Positions 1 through 11,385 are shown, counted from the stretch's first letter. The stretch: DNA of 64,000 nucleotides from Hymenopellis radicata (GCA_015501595.1 JADNRX010000186.1:1-64000); one strand, 5' to 3'. Translations and numbers: made by a program. The notes: generated by a model not told the origin, from the letters alone.

Positions 1-1544
1 GTGAACTTTCTTTGAATTCTGTTGATAATTGTACAGCGGTCACGCCTGATGCAAGTAATATTTGTTATATATCAGGAATTACAAGAGATAGTGAGACTAC
101 CACACATTTCGATAAATATCTAAGCTTTCTCGTGACATTATCAGGGGGGCATTTTCCTGATGAGGGTTTGGGGTCGGAGTGCACATGGCAGTCTGCATAC
201 ACATCAGAAGAGATCAGCGCCAAGGCGGGACGACGTACGGGCAGCAGCTGGATTGGGGTGAGCAGGTGAACGAATCGAGGCAGATAAATGCGACGGACCG
301 ATGATGAGTATTGTGTGTGATGCGTGGTTAACGCGTTCTTAGCGGGGTTTAAGCCCAGAGGCCCACGACCAGGGGACGCGCGGACGATAATCGCCCTCCT
401 CCGGGGATGGGTGGTGGCGCCACACTGTGACGCCAACCAGAGCACGATGTAGAAGACAGAGCCTCGACGACGAGCGCCTGCTTAGTGCATAAAGAAGTGT
501 ATGAGATGAGGGAACTGAAGAAAGAAAGACGCTAGCACCCACCCTTATATACACCACAGCTCTTTTGTTCCCTCTGGGGATAAGCTGAGAATGGACCAAA
601 GGCAGGAAAGGCCGTTGTCTTCGAGAAGAATGTATACATGATGGTGGAGATAAGAACGGGCGGAGTTCAGTTTGGCATCAGTGGCTGCTAGTGTTCCTGT
701 GCGTTTTGTGGCAGCCGCGAAAGTCGTCGGCAGAGAATAACCAGCTGGAAAGCGTCTCGTGGTAGCCTGAACGTGTAGACGACATCCTAGGCTTCCTATT
801 GAATTCATAATGGAGGTATTTTGGTCAAGACGTTTACATACCATTCAGCGTACATCCGCCTCCATTGCACATATATTCTTGTGTGGAATTGAATTCCCGC
901 TTAAAGAATGGACATGTCGCCAAAGTGTCGGTCGAGAATCCCAGTCACGGAGATGGATCTGCGCGCCAGAGAACAGGGATCCATTTCTGATGTTGATGGC
1001 ACCGCTGGACCCACAAATACCGCATGCGTCTGTTATTGTATTCACGGATGCAATAACAGTGATTCATGTGGCGCAGAAAAGCCGCGGTACAGCATTCCCG
1101 AACTTGGAACAAAAAACTAAGCGCGGTTTTCTGATCTTTCACGAAGATTTTTATTGTCTATCCAAAAACGGGCAAAGTTTGGAATGATGAAGGCGCACCT
1201 TTGTGCCAGAATAGGTTTGGGAATGGGCCGCAGGCGTGGTCTGGATAGCGCCGCATTTCTCATCGAATCCTGGTGACGGCACTGTTGCCGTTGGGAATCG
1301 GATTGTGGCGGGTACATCTGGCTGGGCATTCCCATTTTTCTGCAAACGCGGGCAAAGCGTCTGCTCAAAGTCCCGTTAAATGTAGCTAGATTAAAATCGT
1401 CATGGAAGAGAGAATACAAGCACGAGTGGTTTGAAGCCAAGTCGTGAAGTTGCCTGTGGTTAAGGTTTGCACGCGCAATCGGGCCGCATGCACAGCCACC
1501 GCTCATCAATACTCTTCCGTTTACTGCCATCATCGACTTGGACT
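1..1544. other. No recognised gene; 5' part of KGD4-bearing repeat
   Basis: From about position 148 this sequence matches, with indels, the stretch before KGD4 at 41280-42750 (same orientation) and 32600-34000 (inverted). Short open frames occur on both strands, but no frame stays conserved across the three copies: frames shift against each other at small indels, for example near 1245. I see no family signature. A decayed gene divergent to KGD4 is possible but unproven. Confidence 0.5.
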
Positions 1545-1915
1545 ATGCACCCGTCTGCGCGTCTAGCGTACACCCCCCTCATTAAATTCATTGGAAAGAG
1601 AACATGGCCCTCCGGTATCGATAGTGCCTTCGACTGCCACTACTTGCTCATGTATATATCAGGTACACCCACCCCACACGCCCATCCTGCTGGCGTGCCT
1701 CTCCCCGCTGGCTTCTCCAAATCCACGCCAGCACCCGGCCCTTCGAAATCCTCTTCGGGACCCGCGATATTTAGCGAATTCTGGGAGGCACCAAAACGGT
1801 TTTGGATGCGGGAGATGAGCGCGGACGAGATGTCTGCAATAGAGGTATATTCCCGACTGTATACATAAATCAACCGCTTACTCCTTTTAAGACTGGGGGT
1901 GCATCGAAGTGGTAG
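1545..1915 (+). CDS. KGD4: KGD4/YMR31-like 2-oxoglutarate dehydrogenase subunit, copy A
   Basis: Three exons (1545-1614, 1663-1844, 1892-1915) encode 91 residues. The N-terminal block TPLIKFIGKRTWPSG followed by PHAHPAG is the hallmark of the Kgd4/MRPS36 (Ymr31) family. This small mitochondrial protein tethers the E3 component to the E1-E2 core of the 2-oxoglutarate dehydrogenase complex. The C-terminus has SEFWEAPKRFWMREMS and ends in ETGGASKW. Introns are 48 and 47 nt. An in-frame ATG at 1467 would lengthen the protein, but copy C has a stop just upstream of the equivalent of 1545, so 1545 is preferred. Copies B (32226-32597) and C (42753-43068) are paralogues in related repeats. All three are open, so any of them could be functional. 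Confidence 0.8.
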
Positions 1916-2935
1916 TTTATTTAGAGAAATAGGAATAATTATTATACAACGTCGTATCCTTCATGGAATGGGAAGGCGGCGGGACCGCGTCAGATTTTCC
2001 AGCGCGCCAGAAACACAGAGCGGGGTGCCGGCCTGCACCTTGTTCTTGGAATGAATTTATCGCGCGCACATGTCCCTAAATCGACGAATTTTACTGATCA
2101 GCAAAATATTTCTCTCTGCTCAATTACTGTAAGTCAAAGAGACTCAACATTGTGCTGTGATTATATGGAACTCTGCAGAATCTCCACTTCTGGAATGGCT
2201 CTCGCTGCCATGACGAGCTCGTGCGAGTCAAGGTTCAAACTCTGGAAAGCAACATAACACGCGTTACTTGGTTCCGAATCTTTTTCTGGGGACCTGCCTG
2301 CTGATTTTCTGCTGCCTGTGCAACGACGTAGATCTGACCCCTTCGCTAGATAACTACAACGTCTACGCGTCGGTCGCTAGTACGTTGGATCATAGTATCT
2401 TCGCTCTTCTCTTACTGACTCCTATACAGCGGGAGCTCCGGTTAGCCCGTCCAGATCGCCCACGACTACTTCGACGACCGGCTTCGTCCCGACTTCTTCG
2501 GATTGGCAAGCTCTGCTTCAAGCCTGTCCTGGTACCGAAATGTCTCGCTGCAGCCCACTTGAGTTGTCGTTTGTCTTTGGACGCTGTTCACACTGTCGGT
2601 GCAACGATTGGGCGCCAGGCATCTTCTCTTACTAGCAGTATCATTCACAAGGCGAGTTTTTTGCTACCACGATTACCACCGTACGTCTACCTATTCAGCG
2701 GACTTTTTGCTGCACCGCACAAAAGCCAAGTTCGGACGCATTGATCTTAGCCAACCCACATCGATTCATGTCTTCTCCAGTCATTTAATACAAAGTCGAT
2801 AAGACCTTCAGCGCTCGACCCCGAACTCATCTTGATAGAAAAATGTACATATAGATACATAGAGAGTAGCATCTAAACATATGATCATAGAAATAGAGCA
2901 GGTATACAACAACTGTAAAAGTACAAACAAGCCCA
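1916..2935. other. Repeat-arm sequence without recognised gene
   Basis: This stretch lies between KGD4 copy A and the TIR element and is matched in inverted orientation at about 31130-32225. Open frames such as 2268-2744 are not conserved in the other arm. It appears to be duplicated non-coding sequence covering the 3' flanks of KGD4 and of the FunK1 gene. Confidence 0.45.
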
Positions 2936-2943
2936 GAATAAAA

Positions 2944-4710
2944 GGCCTATGGCTCATGTCTGTACAGAGAGTGAGTTTTTCAAGTTTTTCAAGTTGAGGA
3001 AAAGAGAGAAAAAAGGGAAAGAGAGAGAGAGATTCATTAGCTACCATTGCATGTATTCTCGAGCTAATTTGATCTGAATCGCCTTGGAGCGGCAAATATG
3101 GACAAGACATTTTCGTTTTCAAGTCGGGCCTAAGGGTCCGGTTGGCTGGGGCCAGTTTTCAAGGCCCAAGTCCTTTCGGGGAAACGGCTCGATTGGGACT
3201 TGAGCCCCAGCGAATCGTATTCAAGATTGAAATCACGCGATTGTTGGCAGTCAGTCGGCACCAATTGCCGTCCTGCAATCTCAACTCGATCTTCTCTTCT
3301 ACCAACACCACTCGTTCCGACGCGTGCACACTTGGAGGCATCCTGGACAAATATTCATTCTGGAGGTTGCCGGCACGCTTTTCGGACCCGAACAGCATCA
3401 CCAACGATTTACCAGCAACCACCAACCTTCCTCTGATTTTTCTTTCACAACGAGCACACTGCGAACGCGTAAGCCTCCGGGACAGAGCAGCCACGCTTCT
3501 GGACGATGATGCTGGAGTTCAAGATGCTGGCTGGCCTCCTGCGCCGTCATGTCAGCCTACAACACGGACAGAAGTTTGGATTTGGGCTGGTTGGCGTCGC
3601 GGACGCGTCCAGCTCAACACAGTGCGTTCATCTTCTTAATTTTGTTTTCTATTTCCATCAGTACTATTTCCAGGCTCCCATCATCCCGTTCTGTTGTCCT
3701 TCAATCCAGTCCCACTCTTCTCATCTCGCAAGTTCTCACTTTACAACGCGTGTGTCACATACTCGTACGTTCTTTCAGTCATTTCAAGGAAGATTCAGAC
3801 TCACCTATGCACGTAGCCTCTCAACGCGCAGCACAGATTTCGGCGACGGTTCGCAACGTAAATGCATTGTCTCCTTTCATTCTGCTCACCATCATTATAG
3901 CAGATCATTCTGAGTGTTATCGGCGTCCCAGTCGCCCTCATTGCTGGCTACCTCGTCGAACTCCCCATCCTCGGCCGACGCGGAACCCTCTCCATACTCA
4001 CTCTCCTAACTGGTGCCTTCATCCTCGCGTCAACGACAGCGCGTTCATGAGCAGCTCTCCTCGGATGGAATTGCGCCTACAGTTTGATGAGTAATGTTAT
4101 GTACAGCGCTTTGTATGCACTGACGCGGAGCTGTTTCTGACGAAGGATCCCAGGATGCCCAGAGACAGCTACTGAGGCGTGTATATGTGCCATCCTCGGT
4201 GCTCGCGCGTTGACGAAGTGGTGAGCTCTGGCTCTGCACAGGCTCTGCATTGGGCCTTCACAGTCGTCCCCAGATTGGCCGTGTTACAGTTTGTCAGTCA
4301 GTTTACTGTCAATGCACCCTGACTCTTATGTGTGCTGCCAGTAATGTGCGCGGGCGCGGATGCATACCAGCACGTGCCGCAGGCGCAAATCCTTTGCCTC
4401 CTTTAAAATACCAACCTCTTATTCCACATTCAACGTATTCTGTACTAATCAATGCAATGTTTTTCTTAATATTCTACCTCTAATATGTAACAGCAAGCTT
4501 TACTTCTCCTCTCCTTAGCCCTGGTTGTCGAGCCATGGCTGCTGTAGTGGATGCAAGATGACAAAAATATTGTCTATTCGTGCAACGGTACAAAATTAAA
4601 TCGACGCAGTGGGTCGCGGTGCTATTACGGTCTGACACGGGCCGTCCGACCCGAGTACTGGCCTTAGTCCATTTCGAGACTAAGGCCTGTACAGGCATGG
4701 ATCATGGGCC
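2944..4710. mobile_element. TIR DNA transposon, 8-bp target duplication, gene-fragment carrier
   Basis: The left end reads ggcctatggctcatgtctgt and the inverted right end ggcccatgatccatgcctgt, an imperfect TIR of about 24 bp (2944-2967 and 4687-4710). Both ends are flanked by the 8-bp direct repeat gaataaaa (2936-2943 and 4711-4718). The other arm of the inverted repeat has an empty site near 31110 (a gaaataaaat-like sequence on the minus strand). An 8-bp duplication is typical of hAT and some KDZ/P-like elements. No transposase frame is recognisable inside, so this is a non-autonomous element. It carries a transporter gene fragment at 3901-4140. Confidence 0.8.
3901..4140 (+). pseudogene. 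MFS transporter fragment captured in the TIR element
   Basis: One frame encodes two hydrophobic stretches around GVPVALIAGYLVELPILGRR, then LGWNCAYSLMSNVMYSALYA. This matches the C-terminal half of SVOP/sugar-porter-type major facilitator transporters, where a GRRG loop precedes a helix and a Y-S-x-x-S-N-V-M-Y helix. An in-frame TGA separates the two parts and a second TGA ends the frame, so it cannot encode a transporter. Its position inside TIRs points to gene-fragment capture. Other host-derived sequence may lie at 3142-3900, but I could not assign it. Confidence 0.65.
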
Positions 4711-5007
4711 GAATAAAATCATATCTGACTGATATTGCCTCCACACTCCATCACATCCATGCCTTAAGACTTCTTCTTCGTCGAGCTCCTCAACACCCGG
4801 CTACTACTTGCCACAGGTCTTGCCGTTCTGGGTCGACGCGCCACAGGGGGCTCGGCCGCGTGCTTCGTCTTCCCCGCAGGTGCTTTAGCACGAGGCGCAC
4901 CGGATGAAGCTCCAGTCTTCTTCCTAGATGACCGCCTAGGCGCTGCGCTTGGCTGGGGAGTTGGAGCGCGCTTCAGCTTTTTGGTGTTCTCCTTCTCGAC
5001 AGCATCA

Positions 5008-7614
5008 TCAGCGGGGGCGTTTCCTAGGTCGCGATGGCCTAGCGCCCATGTCGGTCTTGGGCTTTTTGTTGCTCTCTTGGTCGACGGTAGCTTCGGCGGG
5101 GCGTTTGCGAGGTCGTGATGGGGCAGGATCTGGGTTCGGCGCGAGCTGGTCGTTGCTCTCGTGCTCCGCGGGAGTATCGGTGTTGCTTTCCACAGGCAGA
5201 GGAGGCGGATGTGGGCCCTGTTCGTCCGCTGCCTCCACTTTCTTCTCGAGCTCCTTAACCGCACGAATTCCCACCTGGGCCATGGCCTGATGCATCTCCA
5301 TAAACAGATCGTGAATTTCGCGATAAAACTCGTGTTTGAAGTGGATGGGGTCCCAGTACGGAGAAGTCTGTCCCGCAGCGACGCGCGGCACCGTGGACTC
5401 GACCTCAACGTAGCAGCCCACGAGATATTGAAAGGCGGGCATGATTTTGCACAAAGGGGATGCATTTGCCTTGTTGTAAATGGCTTCTAGCACTCGCTTC
5501 GCATTTGAAAAGCCACGGGTGAACACTGGTTGTGCGATGTTCCGAATGAACCCATGACGTTCCATGGAGCCTTTGAGGGAACCATCAAAGAGTTCATAGT
5601 ACAGTTCGACGACCGCCACGTGTCTTTCGACAGTATCCTCGTCATCAGCGTGAAGGCAATTAGGAACCGTGGTGAGGAGGTGCGAGAGAAGGATCCATAA
5701 GACAGATTCCAGATCGTGCAGGAAATTGAACCGGAACCATGAGTGCTTCTCCCCCTCCCGCATCTCCTTCTCCCGCATGTCCCTGATGTCCTGGATCGAT
5801 CGTTTTTCCATTGCTGGCCTCTTTAAGAAGTAAGGAGAGAAGTAATGCCTTAGTGCCTGATATTCGACGGCCATAAATGCGGGAGTGCCCTGGAAAAGGC
5901 TCAATACAACAAGTGAAGGGTAGTCAAGTTGACTTACAGTGAGAGTAGACTGGCATTGAGAGTCGTAGCGGCATGCATACTCCAGATCAGATATCTTGAT
6001 GTGGCGTTCCTTCATGAACAGCAGACAATTACCAGGACTGATATCCCGATGAATGAATCCGGCCAAACGCATGTAATCAAGACCTGTAGCATATGAGAAA
6101 TACGAACATCGTGAGGATTTTCGACGTACCATAAACAAGCTGAGCTAATCCAAGTGTGAAGTCACCATAATCGTCAACGGCATATAAGGTTTGGCATTCC
6201 TCCGCGAAAACGATCCGCCGATGGGTTCGCCTAGTGTGCGGGTAGACAGGTGGTATTACTATCTTGGCAGGGCGTGCCGTAGGCTGCCACTCCTCCGAGG
6301 GAAGCGGCGTGTAACGGAACTCAACCGCATCGGTTGGGGGTACAACGGTGGTGTCGTCCTGGTCGTCGATCTGGACAGGTACATCATGTTCGATGGTCAT
6401 GAAGTACTGTTTCGCATCCTGGGCCATTGTCGCGCCTGAAGAGCTAGTTGGAGGCCGCTGGTCCTCCGGAACGCCGATTTCGTCCAGTTCACGAAGCGCG
6501 GTGAAGATTTCATCCTGAATGTCCTTTTCCGATTTAGCATTGCAGTAAAGCCAGACATCCTTCAAAACCTTGACTTCACCGAAAGGCTGGTTGTCGGCGT
6601 CAAGTTCTCTGACCGCCCATATCCTTGTTGCACGGGTTACGATGTACAGTGCGTTCGCTTCTTCTATGCAGCGAACCGTCTGGTACTTTGTGTCGCCGAC
6701 GGTAAATTGGTACTGAATGTTCTTGTTCTCGTCACGGACTCGGACAACGGTTGGATCGTAACCGAGTCTCTCAAGCGGAGCGAACATCATGAAGATGATG
6801 AATCGAATCAGGTCCCTGGGATTCTAAGACTAGCGATAAGACAGTGCGGGGGAAACTCGATGCAAAGCAACCTACCTTGTGGTAATCGAATTCAGCCGAT
6901 ACAATGATGAGCGATCTGGAGAAGTACCAAAACCGCATCATGTTGCCCTCGACGGTGAAGGACAACACAAACCGGCGGGATGGATCGTTGAAGAGAATGT
7001 GACTGACGGCGTCAACTAATTGGTTCTCGTTCTAGAAATGGTTTAGAGATGAACGATAGAATTGAGAATTAGAAACGTACCGTTCCTCTGTCCTTCACGT
7101 CCAACTTGGCCTGCATGACGCCGGAAACGTCAGAAGTATTGACTTTCTCGTCATCGACATTACTGCCGCCATCACTCGACTTCATCAGAATGAAGCGTCC
7201 ATCGGTCTTCCTGGTCCCCCCGCACACCTCAGACAGGGTGTCATGGTTCGGACAGCAGATGAGACGGGTCGTGCGCTCCGATGGTAGTTTAGTCGTGTTC
7301 TTCTTCTTGTTCCAGGCCATGCAGAGGTTGTGAATTTTCCCTGCAATACGTTCTAGGCCGCGGTAAGTATCGTCCTTCCTGACCTCCGCCTTAAGTTGCG
7401 TGTCTTGCCAGCCAGATTTGTTCAATAATTTGGCTGCCTTCAATCCCTTCTCCACGCTGGAGATCAGGGTATCGGTCGCGCTGTTAGATGATAGGAGGTT
7501 GTTGTGGAAGGTAGTATGGTAAGTGTCGAGTGGGACCTGCACGGTGTGACCTGTAGCCCTCAAGGCGTCGCGCTGATCATCGAGGGCAAGAGTATCAGCT
7601 CCATCCGAGTCCAT
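5008..7614 (-). CDS. FunK1-type fungal protein kinase, left copy (C-terminal frameshift)
   Basis: Five exons (7614-7081, 7031-6876, 6823-6130, 6083-5938, 5889-5008) encode about 803 residues. The FunK1 family (PF17667) is a basidiomycete-expanded eukaryotic-like kinase group of poorly known function. Exon 4 carries the catalytic loop FIHRDISPGNCLLF. The DFG position reads SDLEYA and is followed in exon 5 by GTPAFMAVEYQ, both typical of FunK1. Compared with the right copy (28044-31084), an extra C in a C-run near 5013 shifts the frame and gives an early TGA. The former Lys/Ser/Pro-rich basic tail continues out of frame to 4764. The kinase domain is intact, so the protein may still act as a kinase without its tail. 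Start ATG 7614 aligns with that of the right copy. Confidence 0.8.
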
Positions 7615-7886
7615 CACTTTGTCAATCCGAGCAGTTGGCCCGCGTTCCTGTTGCTCGGTCGGGCTATGTGTCTGGGGACTAGTCTCTATAGTAAGAGAGG
7701 GTGTTGGAGGGTGTTGGTAACAATGACTCGGAATTAGGAAACTCACGTTTTATAATCGCAAGCGCGCGCGCCTTTGTTCGCGTCGTGACTGCAATTGCCA
7801 AGTTCCGATATGTTTGGCCAAGTTGACACTGTCGCACAATAGGTTTGGAGTCACATGATGCTTCTGTTACTACATTTGGACTACCC

Positions 7887-9016
7887 CCCGATCCCTAAGC
7901 ACCACAAATGTTGCGTGAGGCGTGAGGACACAGCGGACGCCATGAAATAAACGATTCTGAAAAGAGTTAAACATTCTAGAGTGAGAGATCGTGAATACCA
8001 ACACCACGAGAAATAAATAACGACTCAGCTGGTTCAGATCATAAAATCCCCCGCATACTACTCTATAAATCCGCCCCACCGACCCCAACACACTGCTCCA
8101 CTCAACATCCTCCCCGAATGCAATCTGTCAATATGGCACCTTAAACATAGATTTCGTGGGATGTCCCACGGGTGCGCGCGCAGCATAAAATTACTCCAGC
8201 AAGAAGATGAGAGCGAATGGTCACCCGCGTTTCGCTCTGATGGTTACAAAAAGCACTGAGTTGAAGGCGGGTTGGCTGAGCAGTTGAATATGTGGCGATT
8301 AACGGGATTGTGACAGTGAACACCGGTAATGGTTGAGTCTACGCGCTCAGGAGGCATAGCAATCGGTGCTGATACAAGGAATGGGAGCAAGAAAAGATGA
8401 TGGCAGGCGAGATCGATTGGATACCTAGGACATGGACGGACGCGCCAAGACGTGTTTTGCTCTTGCACAGATGAAAGACATGCAAGGAAAACGACTTGAT
8501 TAGTATATAAGATACATCCAGACGTATTGGAAGACGATCTTGAGCAATACGGGACAGCTAGGGCAACCGGACACCGAAGGAGGTCCTAGAAAGGACAAAA
8601 TCCAGAGAAAAGATGGAAATATAGTGCATCTTGCCTCCGGAAAGAGTCCACTGTCAGTCGGCTAGGTAGAAAAGAGGAAAATGCACCCAAACGCACCTCA
8701 ACGGCGCCACGATGTCAGGATCAACCAACCCACCTAAAACAAGAAATCTCCACCAAATTTAATGGTTCAAGTGCGCTGCGAAGTGGAAAGGACATGAATA
8801 AGGAGGACGATGGTGGTACAGAAGGAAATCAGCACTGTACACGCGGTAGACCGGCCGGACGGCGACAAAATGTAACGCTCATTTTCCCACGCTCCCAGAC
8901 TCGTTGACCACACACGAACTTAGTTTGCTCGCTGCGCTCGCAATCATCGGACGGCAGCGCTTGAATAGCAAAGATCTTGTACGTTCAACAAATTCATATG
9001 GTTCGTATGGCATCTC
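7887..9016. other. Intergenic spacer, no gene seen
   Basis: This stretch lies just inside the left arm of the inverted repeat. Frames are short, contain no recognisable motif and show no intron-connected coding pattern. Confidence 0.4.
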
Positions 9017-9364
9017 TCAAGCGACAACCACGAGTCCTCCATCTGGAATAGGCATCCAAATCCCCAAGGCCTCGCCGCTCTCCTCGTCCGTAATGACCCA
9101 AGGATGAGTCAAATAAGTCCTCATGTCTATCTTCCCACCGTTTCCCTCGACTGTTCCATAACTGACCCTCTTCGCATCAAATGAGATCCACCAGAGATGA
9201 ACGGGTTTGGCTTTGTAGTTCACGAATTTGATACTGGTTTGTGTGTTCGAGTTCGCCGAACGCAAACTGGGCTCATTGTAGGCACCAATGGGCTGGATAT
9301 TAACAAGCTGGATGATAAAGAACGTCAGTGGGCATCGCACATGATAGATGCTGTCGACGGACAT
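9017..9364 (-). CDS. VHL beta-domain-like protein
   Basis: A 115-residue frame contains EPSLRSANSNTQTSIKFVNY, then HLWWISFDAKRVSYGTVEG, then THPWVITDEESGEALG. The order matches the von Hippel-Lindau beta domain: LRS-x-NS start, I-x-F-x-N strand, a W-x-x-x-D core, a Y/G-x-G turn and an H-x-W-x-x-x-D strand. In animals this domain binds hydroxylated proline in HIF as part of an E3 ligase. Many fungi carry VHL-like beta-domain proteins whose ligands are unknown. The start is uncertain: the first residues before NEPSLRS are hydrophobic and may be intron. An upstream exon beginning MSTPQ near 9510 could be joined by a long intron. No alpha (elongin-binding) domain is visible. Confidence 0.6.
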   Translation of the reverse strand: MSVDSIYHVRCPLTFFIIQLVNIQPIGAYNEPSLRSANSNTQTSIKFVNYKAKPVHLWWISFDAKRVSYGTVEGNGGKIDMRTYLTHPWVITDEESGEALGIWMPIPDGGLVVVA

Positions 9365-9604
9365 TTGTGTGTACTCCGCCTAGTAGCCGGGAGCATTGGT
9401 TACTGATCCTAAAGATAAAAGCATAGAAAACTGACCATCGAGTTTCTATGATAGAGAGGATTCGTCAATGCAATGGCGGACGGCAATCGGTGTATCTACC
9501 TGGGGCGTCGACATGTTTGCGATTGAAAAAGGTAATTTCAAGTGGCTTCTTCAAAGTTGGAGATGCTGAGGAGGCTGAGGGAACTATGCTTCGTTCAAGT
9601 GTCC

Positions 9605-9990
9605 TTATATACGTTACAAGAGCGCAGCGGCGCTCCGCGGCCCACTGCTTCGGCTAAGGTCCGAAAGACGCCAGAGTACTTTAACGCCGATTCAACGCCT
9701 GCTTCGCGCCACAAGACTTCGGTTAAGGTCAGAAACTGGAGGTTAAGCACCGATTCAGCCCCTTGCATACGTTACAAGAGCACGGTGTTCGTCTGCACCA
9801 CTTCGATTAACGTCAGAAATTGGATTATGAGCGCCGAATCAGCGCCTCGTATACGTTACGAGAGCGCAGTGTTCGCTCCCAATACTTTGGTTAAGTCAGA
9901 AGCTGGAGGACTCGCGTTGATTCAGCCCCTTGTATACGTTAGTCAAAGCGGGAGTGCGTCGCTTGTTCCCGAATGAGTGAAGTCCAGCGG
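9605..9990. repeat. Degenerate tandem repeat, about 84-bp period
   Basis: Units share a core resembling atacgttacaagagcgcagt followed by a ttcggttaaggtcagaaa-like part. The core recurs near 9608, 9767, 9850 and 9934, with a decayed unit between the first two, giving spacing of about 83-84 bp. One frame (9542-9976) stays open through the array, but no coding role is evident. Confidence 0.65.
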
Positions 9991-10731
9991 CAATATCAGC
10001 GTGTTCGGAAGTTTGGGCCCTTCGTCTGTCCTTGAAACCAAGTACAACCACTCACTATCGACAAACTATTCAACTACCCGCTTTCATGTTGACTTGTTTT
10101 TCTCTCGCGCGATTTTCGGGCCAAACAATGAATAAGTAGGTGTATGTCCTCCTGCACTGAACAGTGAAATCGTCGACTATGCAGATTTATTCCACCGAGT
10201 TAGGTCTGCATATCTGCGGCTTGAAATAAGTCTGTCGATATATAGATGCGCACCCGATGCGGTCAGGATCGACACGACATTACCTTTTGACCGCCAAGTT
10301 CCAACCATGCCACCGAATTGCCGTGTAAGTGCATATCCGTTTCCTATGACATTTTCATAACGTTGGACAGCATGCCCGCCGCCATCCTCTCTTCTCGCTC
10401 CCGCCGACCATCAAAGCCGCTATACAAACGCTCAACGCAAACCTTGACGCCTAACACGGCGCCCACCTTTGCGGCTCAAGTTGGCTTTGCTTTCCGCGAC
10501 TGTCAAACAGTTCCTCCACTCTCCCGATAATCGCGAGTCTCTCCCTCTCCGGAGAAGACTACCAAACTACTGCAAACGCCATTCGCCTTCCTATCTCGCC
10601 CATATTTCGCCTCTGGAAAGAGCCTGTGGCACGCTTGCGCGATGCTCGCCTATTTATCGGGGAGCGACTCGTTGTACCTGAAGAGCGGCTGTCGTATCAC
10701 TCCCATTCTCGCCGTCAGAGGCTGGCACGGT
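9991..10731. other. Intergenic, no convincing gene
   Basis: A short ATG start near 10308 followed by a possible intron could encode a few tens of residues before a stop, but nothing recognisable follows. I do not call a gene here. Confidence 0.35.
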
Positions 10732-10755
10732 GCGGCGGCGGCGGCGGCGGCGGCG
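10732..10755. repeat. (GCG)n microsatellite
   Basis: About eight perfect GCG units directly follow, on the minus strand, the decayed catalytic-loop exon of the FunK1 pseudogene. They would encode poly-arginine in that frame. Confidence 0.85.
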
Positions 10756-11385
10756 TTCATATAGCAGACAATTACTAGGGTTGAATATTGCCATGGATGA
10801 AACCTGCGACGCGCATGCAGTCTAGACCTAAAAGCAGAGGCGAGCCGCCGAAAAGATGAGGAGAGATAACTTACCGCCGTTCACAAGCTGGGCCAATGCA
10901 TGAAGGAAGTCAGCGTAGTCAGACAGTATGTGCAAGGATTCAGATTCCCCATCGAAAACTATCCGCCGACGATTGTTCGGAGAAGAAGGCGGTGTTTTGT
11001 CAAGCAGTACTGTCAGCTGAGAACGCTCAGAGATACCCCAGTCACTAGCAAAAGAAGTCTTTTCATTGGAGTTGAAAGTGTTGCTGCGCGCCCTCTGACA
11101 AGGTAGCATTTAGAGGTGTAGACCGATTTCGTTTGGCGCACAGAAAGAGTCATTCGAAATCATGCATTTCCGGACGGGTTTCAGGGCAGAGCCGACCCAT
11201 ACATTCGTAGCGCGGGCAGTGATGGCGTTGGATTCGAGCATAGTGAAGAGGGTGTAGCAGAGGGGGAAACACTGATTGACTCCGACTTCATCGCGAATGA
11301 CAGCATGCAAAACGAAAGTCACTGCCACCGTAAACTCGGATAAAACACCCTGAGGAGAAATATGAGGTGGTGCTGGAAGTGTCAA
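10745..11385 (-). pseudogene. FunK1 kinase remnant
   Basis: On the minus strand three FunK1 pieces occur in normal order. The first (11385-11110) has ITARATNVWVGSALKPVRK, matching the RAT-x-W strand of the intact copies. The second (about 11109-10860) has RRIVFDGESESLHILSDYAD followed by LAQLVNG. A decayed catalytic-loop exon near 10790-10750 reads FIHGNIQP, stop, NCLLYER where the intact copies have FIHRDISPGNCLLF. The HRD aspartate is lost, an internal TAG is present, and everything after it is missing. It is a dead relic on the same strand as the left FunK1 gene but diverged from both intact copies. Confidence 0.75.

Larger units (their letters stand above)
148..7886. repeat. Left arm of large inverted repeat (FunK1 + KGD4)
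   Basis: Read on the minus strand, this arm matches 27820-34200 on the plus strand in the same order: promoter, FunK1 kinase gene, KGD4, KGD4 upstream region. Matching extends to the sequence around 7870-7886, upstream of the kinase, where both arms share the stretch near the oligo acttggccaaacatat. The main difference is a TIR element (2944-4710) found only in this arm. Many substitutions and indels separate the arms, so the duplication is not recent. Edges are approximate because they were read by eye. Confidence 0.8.

Noticed and set aside
1117..1533. 138-codon minus-strand frame divergent to KGD4 copy A, with counterparts in B and C
   Set aside because: Copies differ by a 5-bp indel that swaps the frame in the middle, so no shared protein can be defined.
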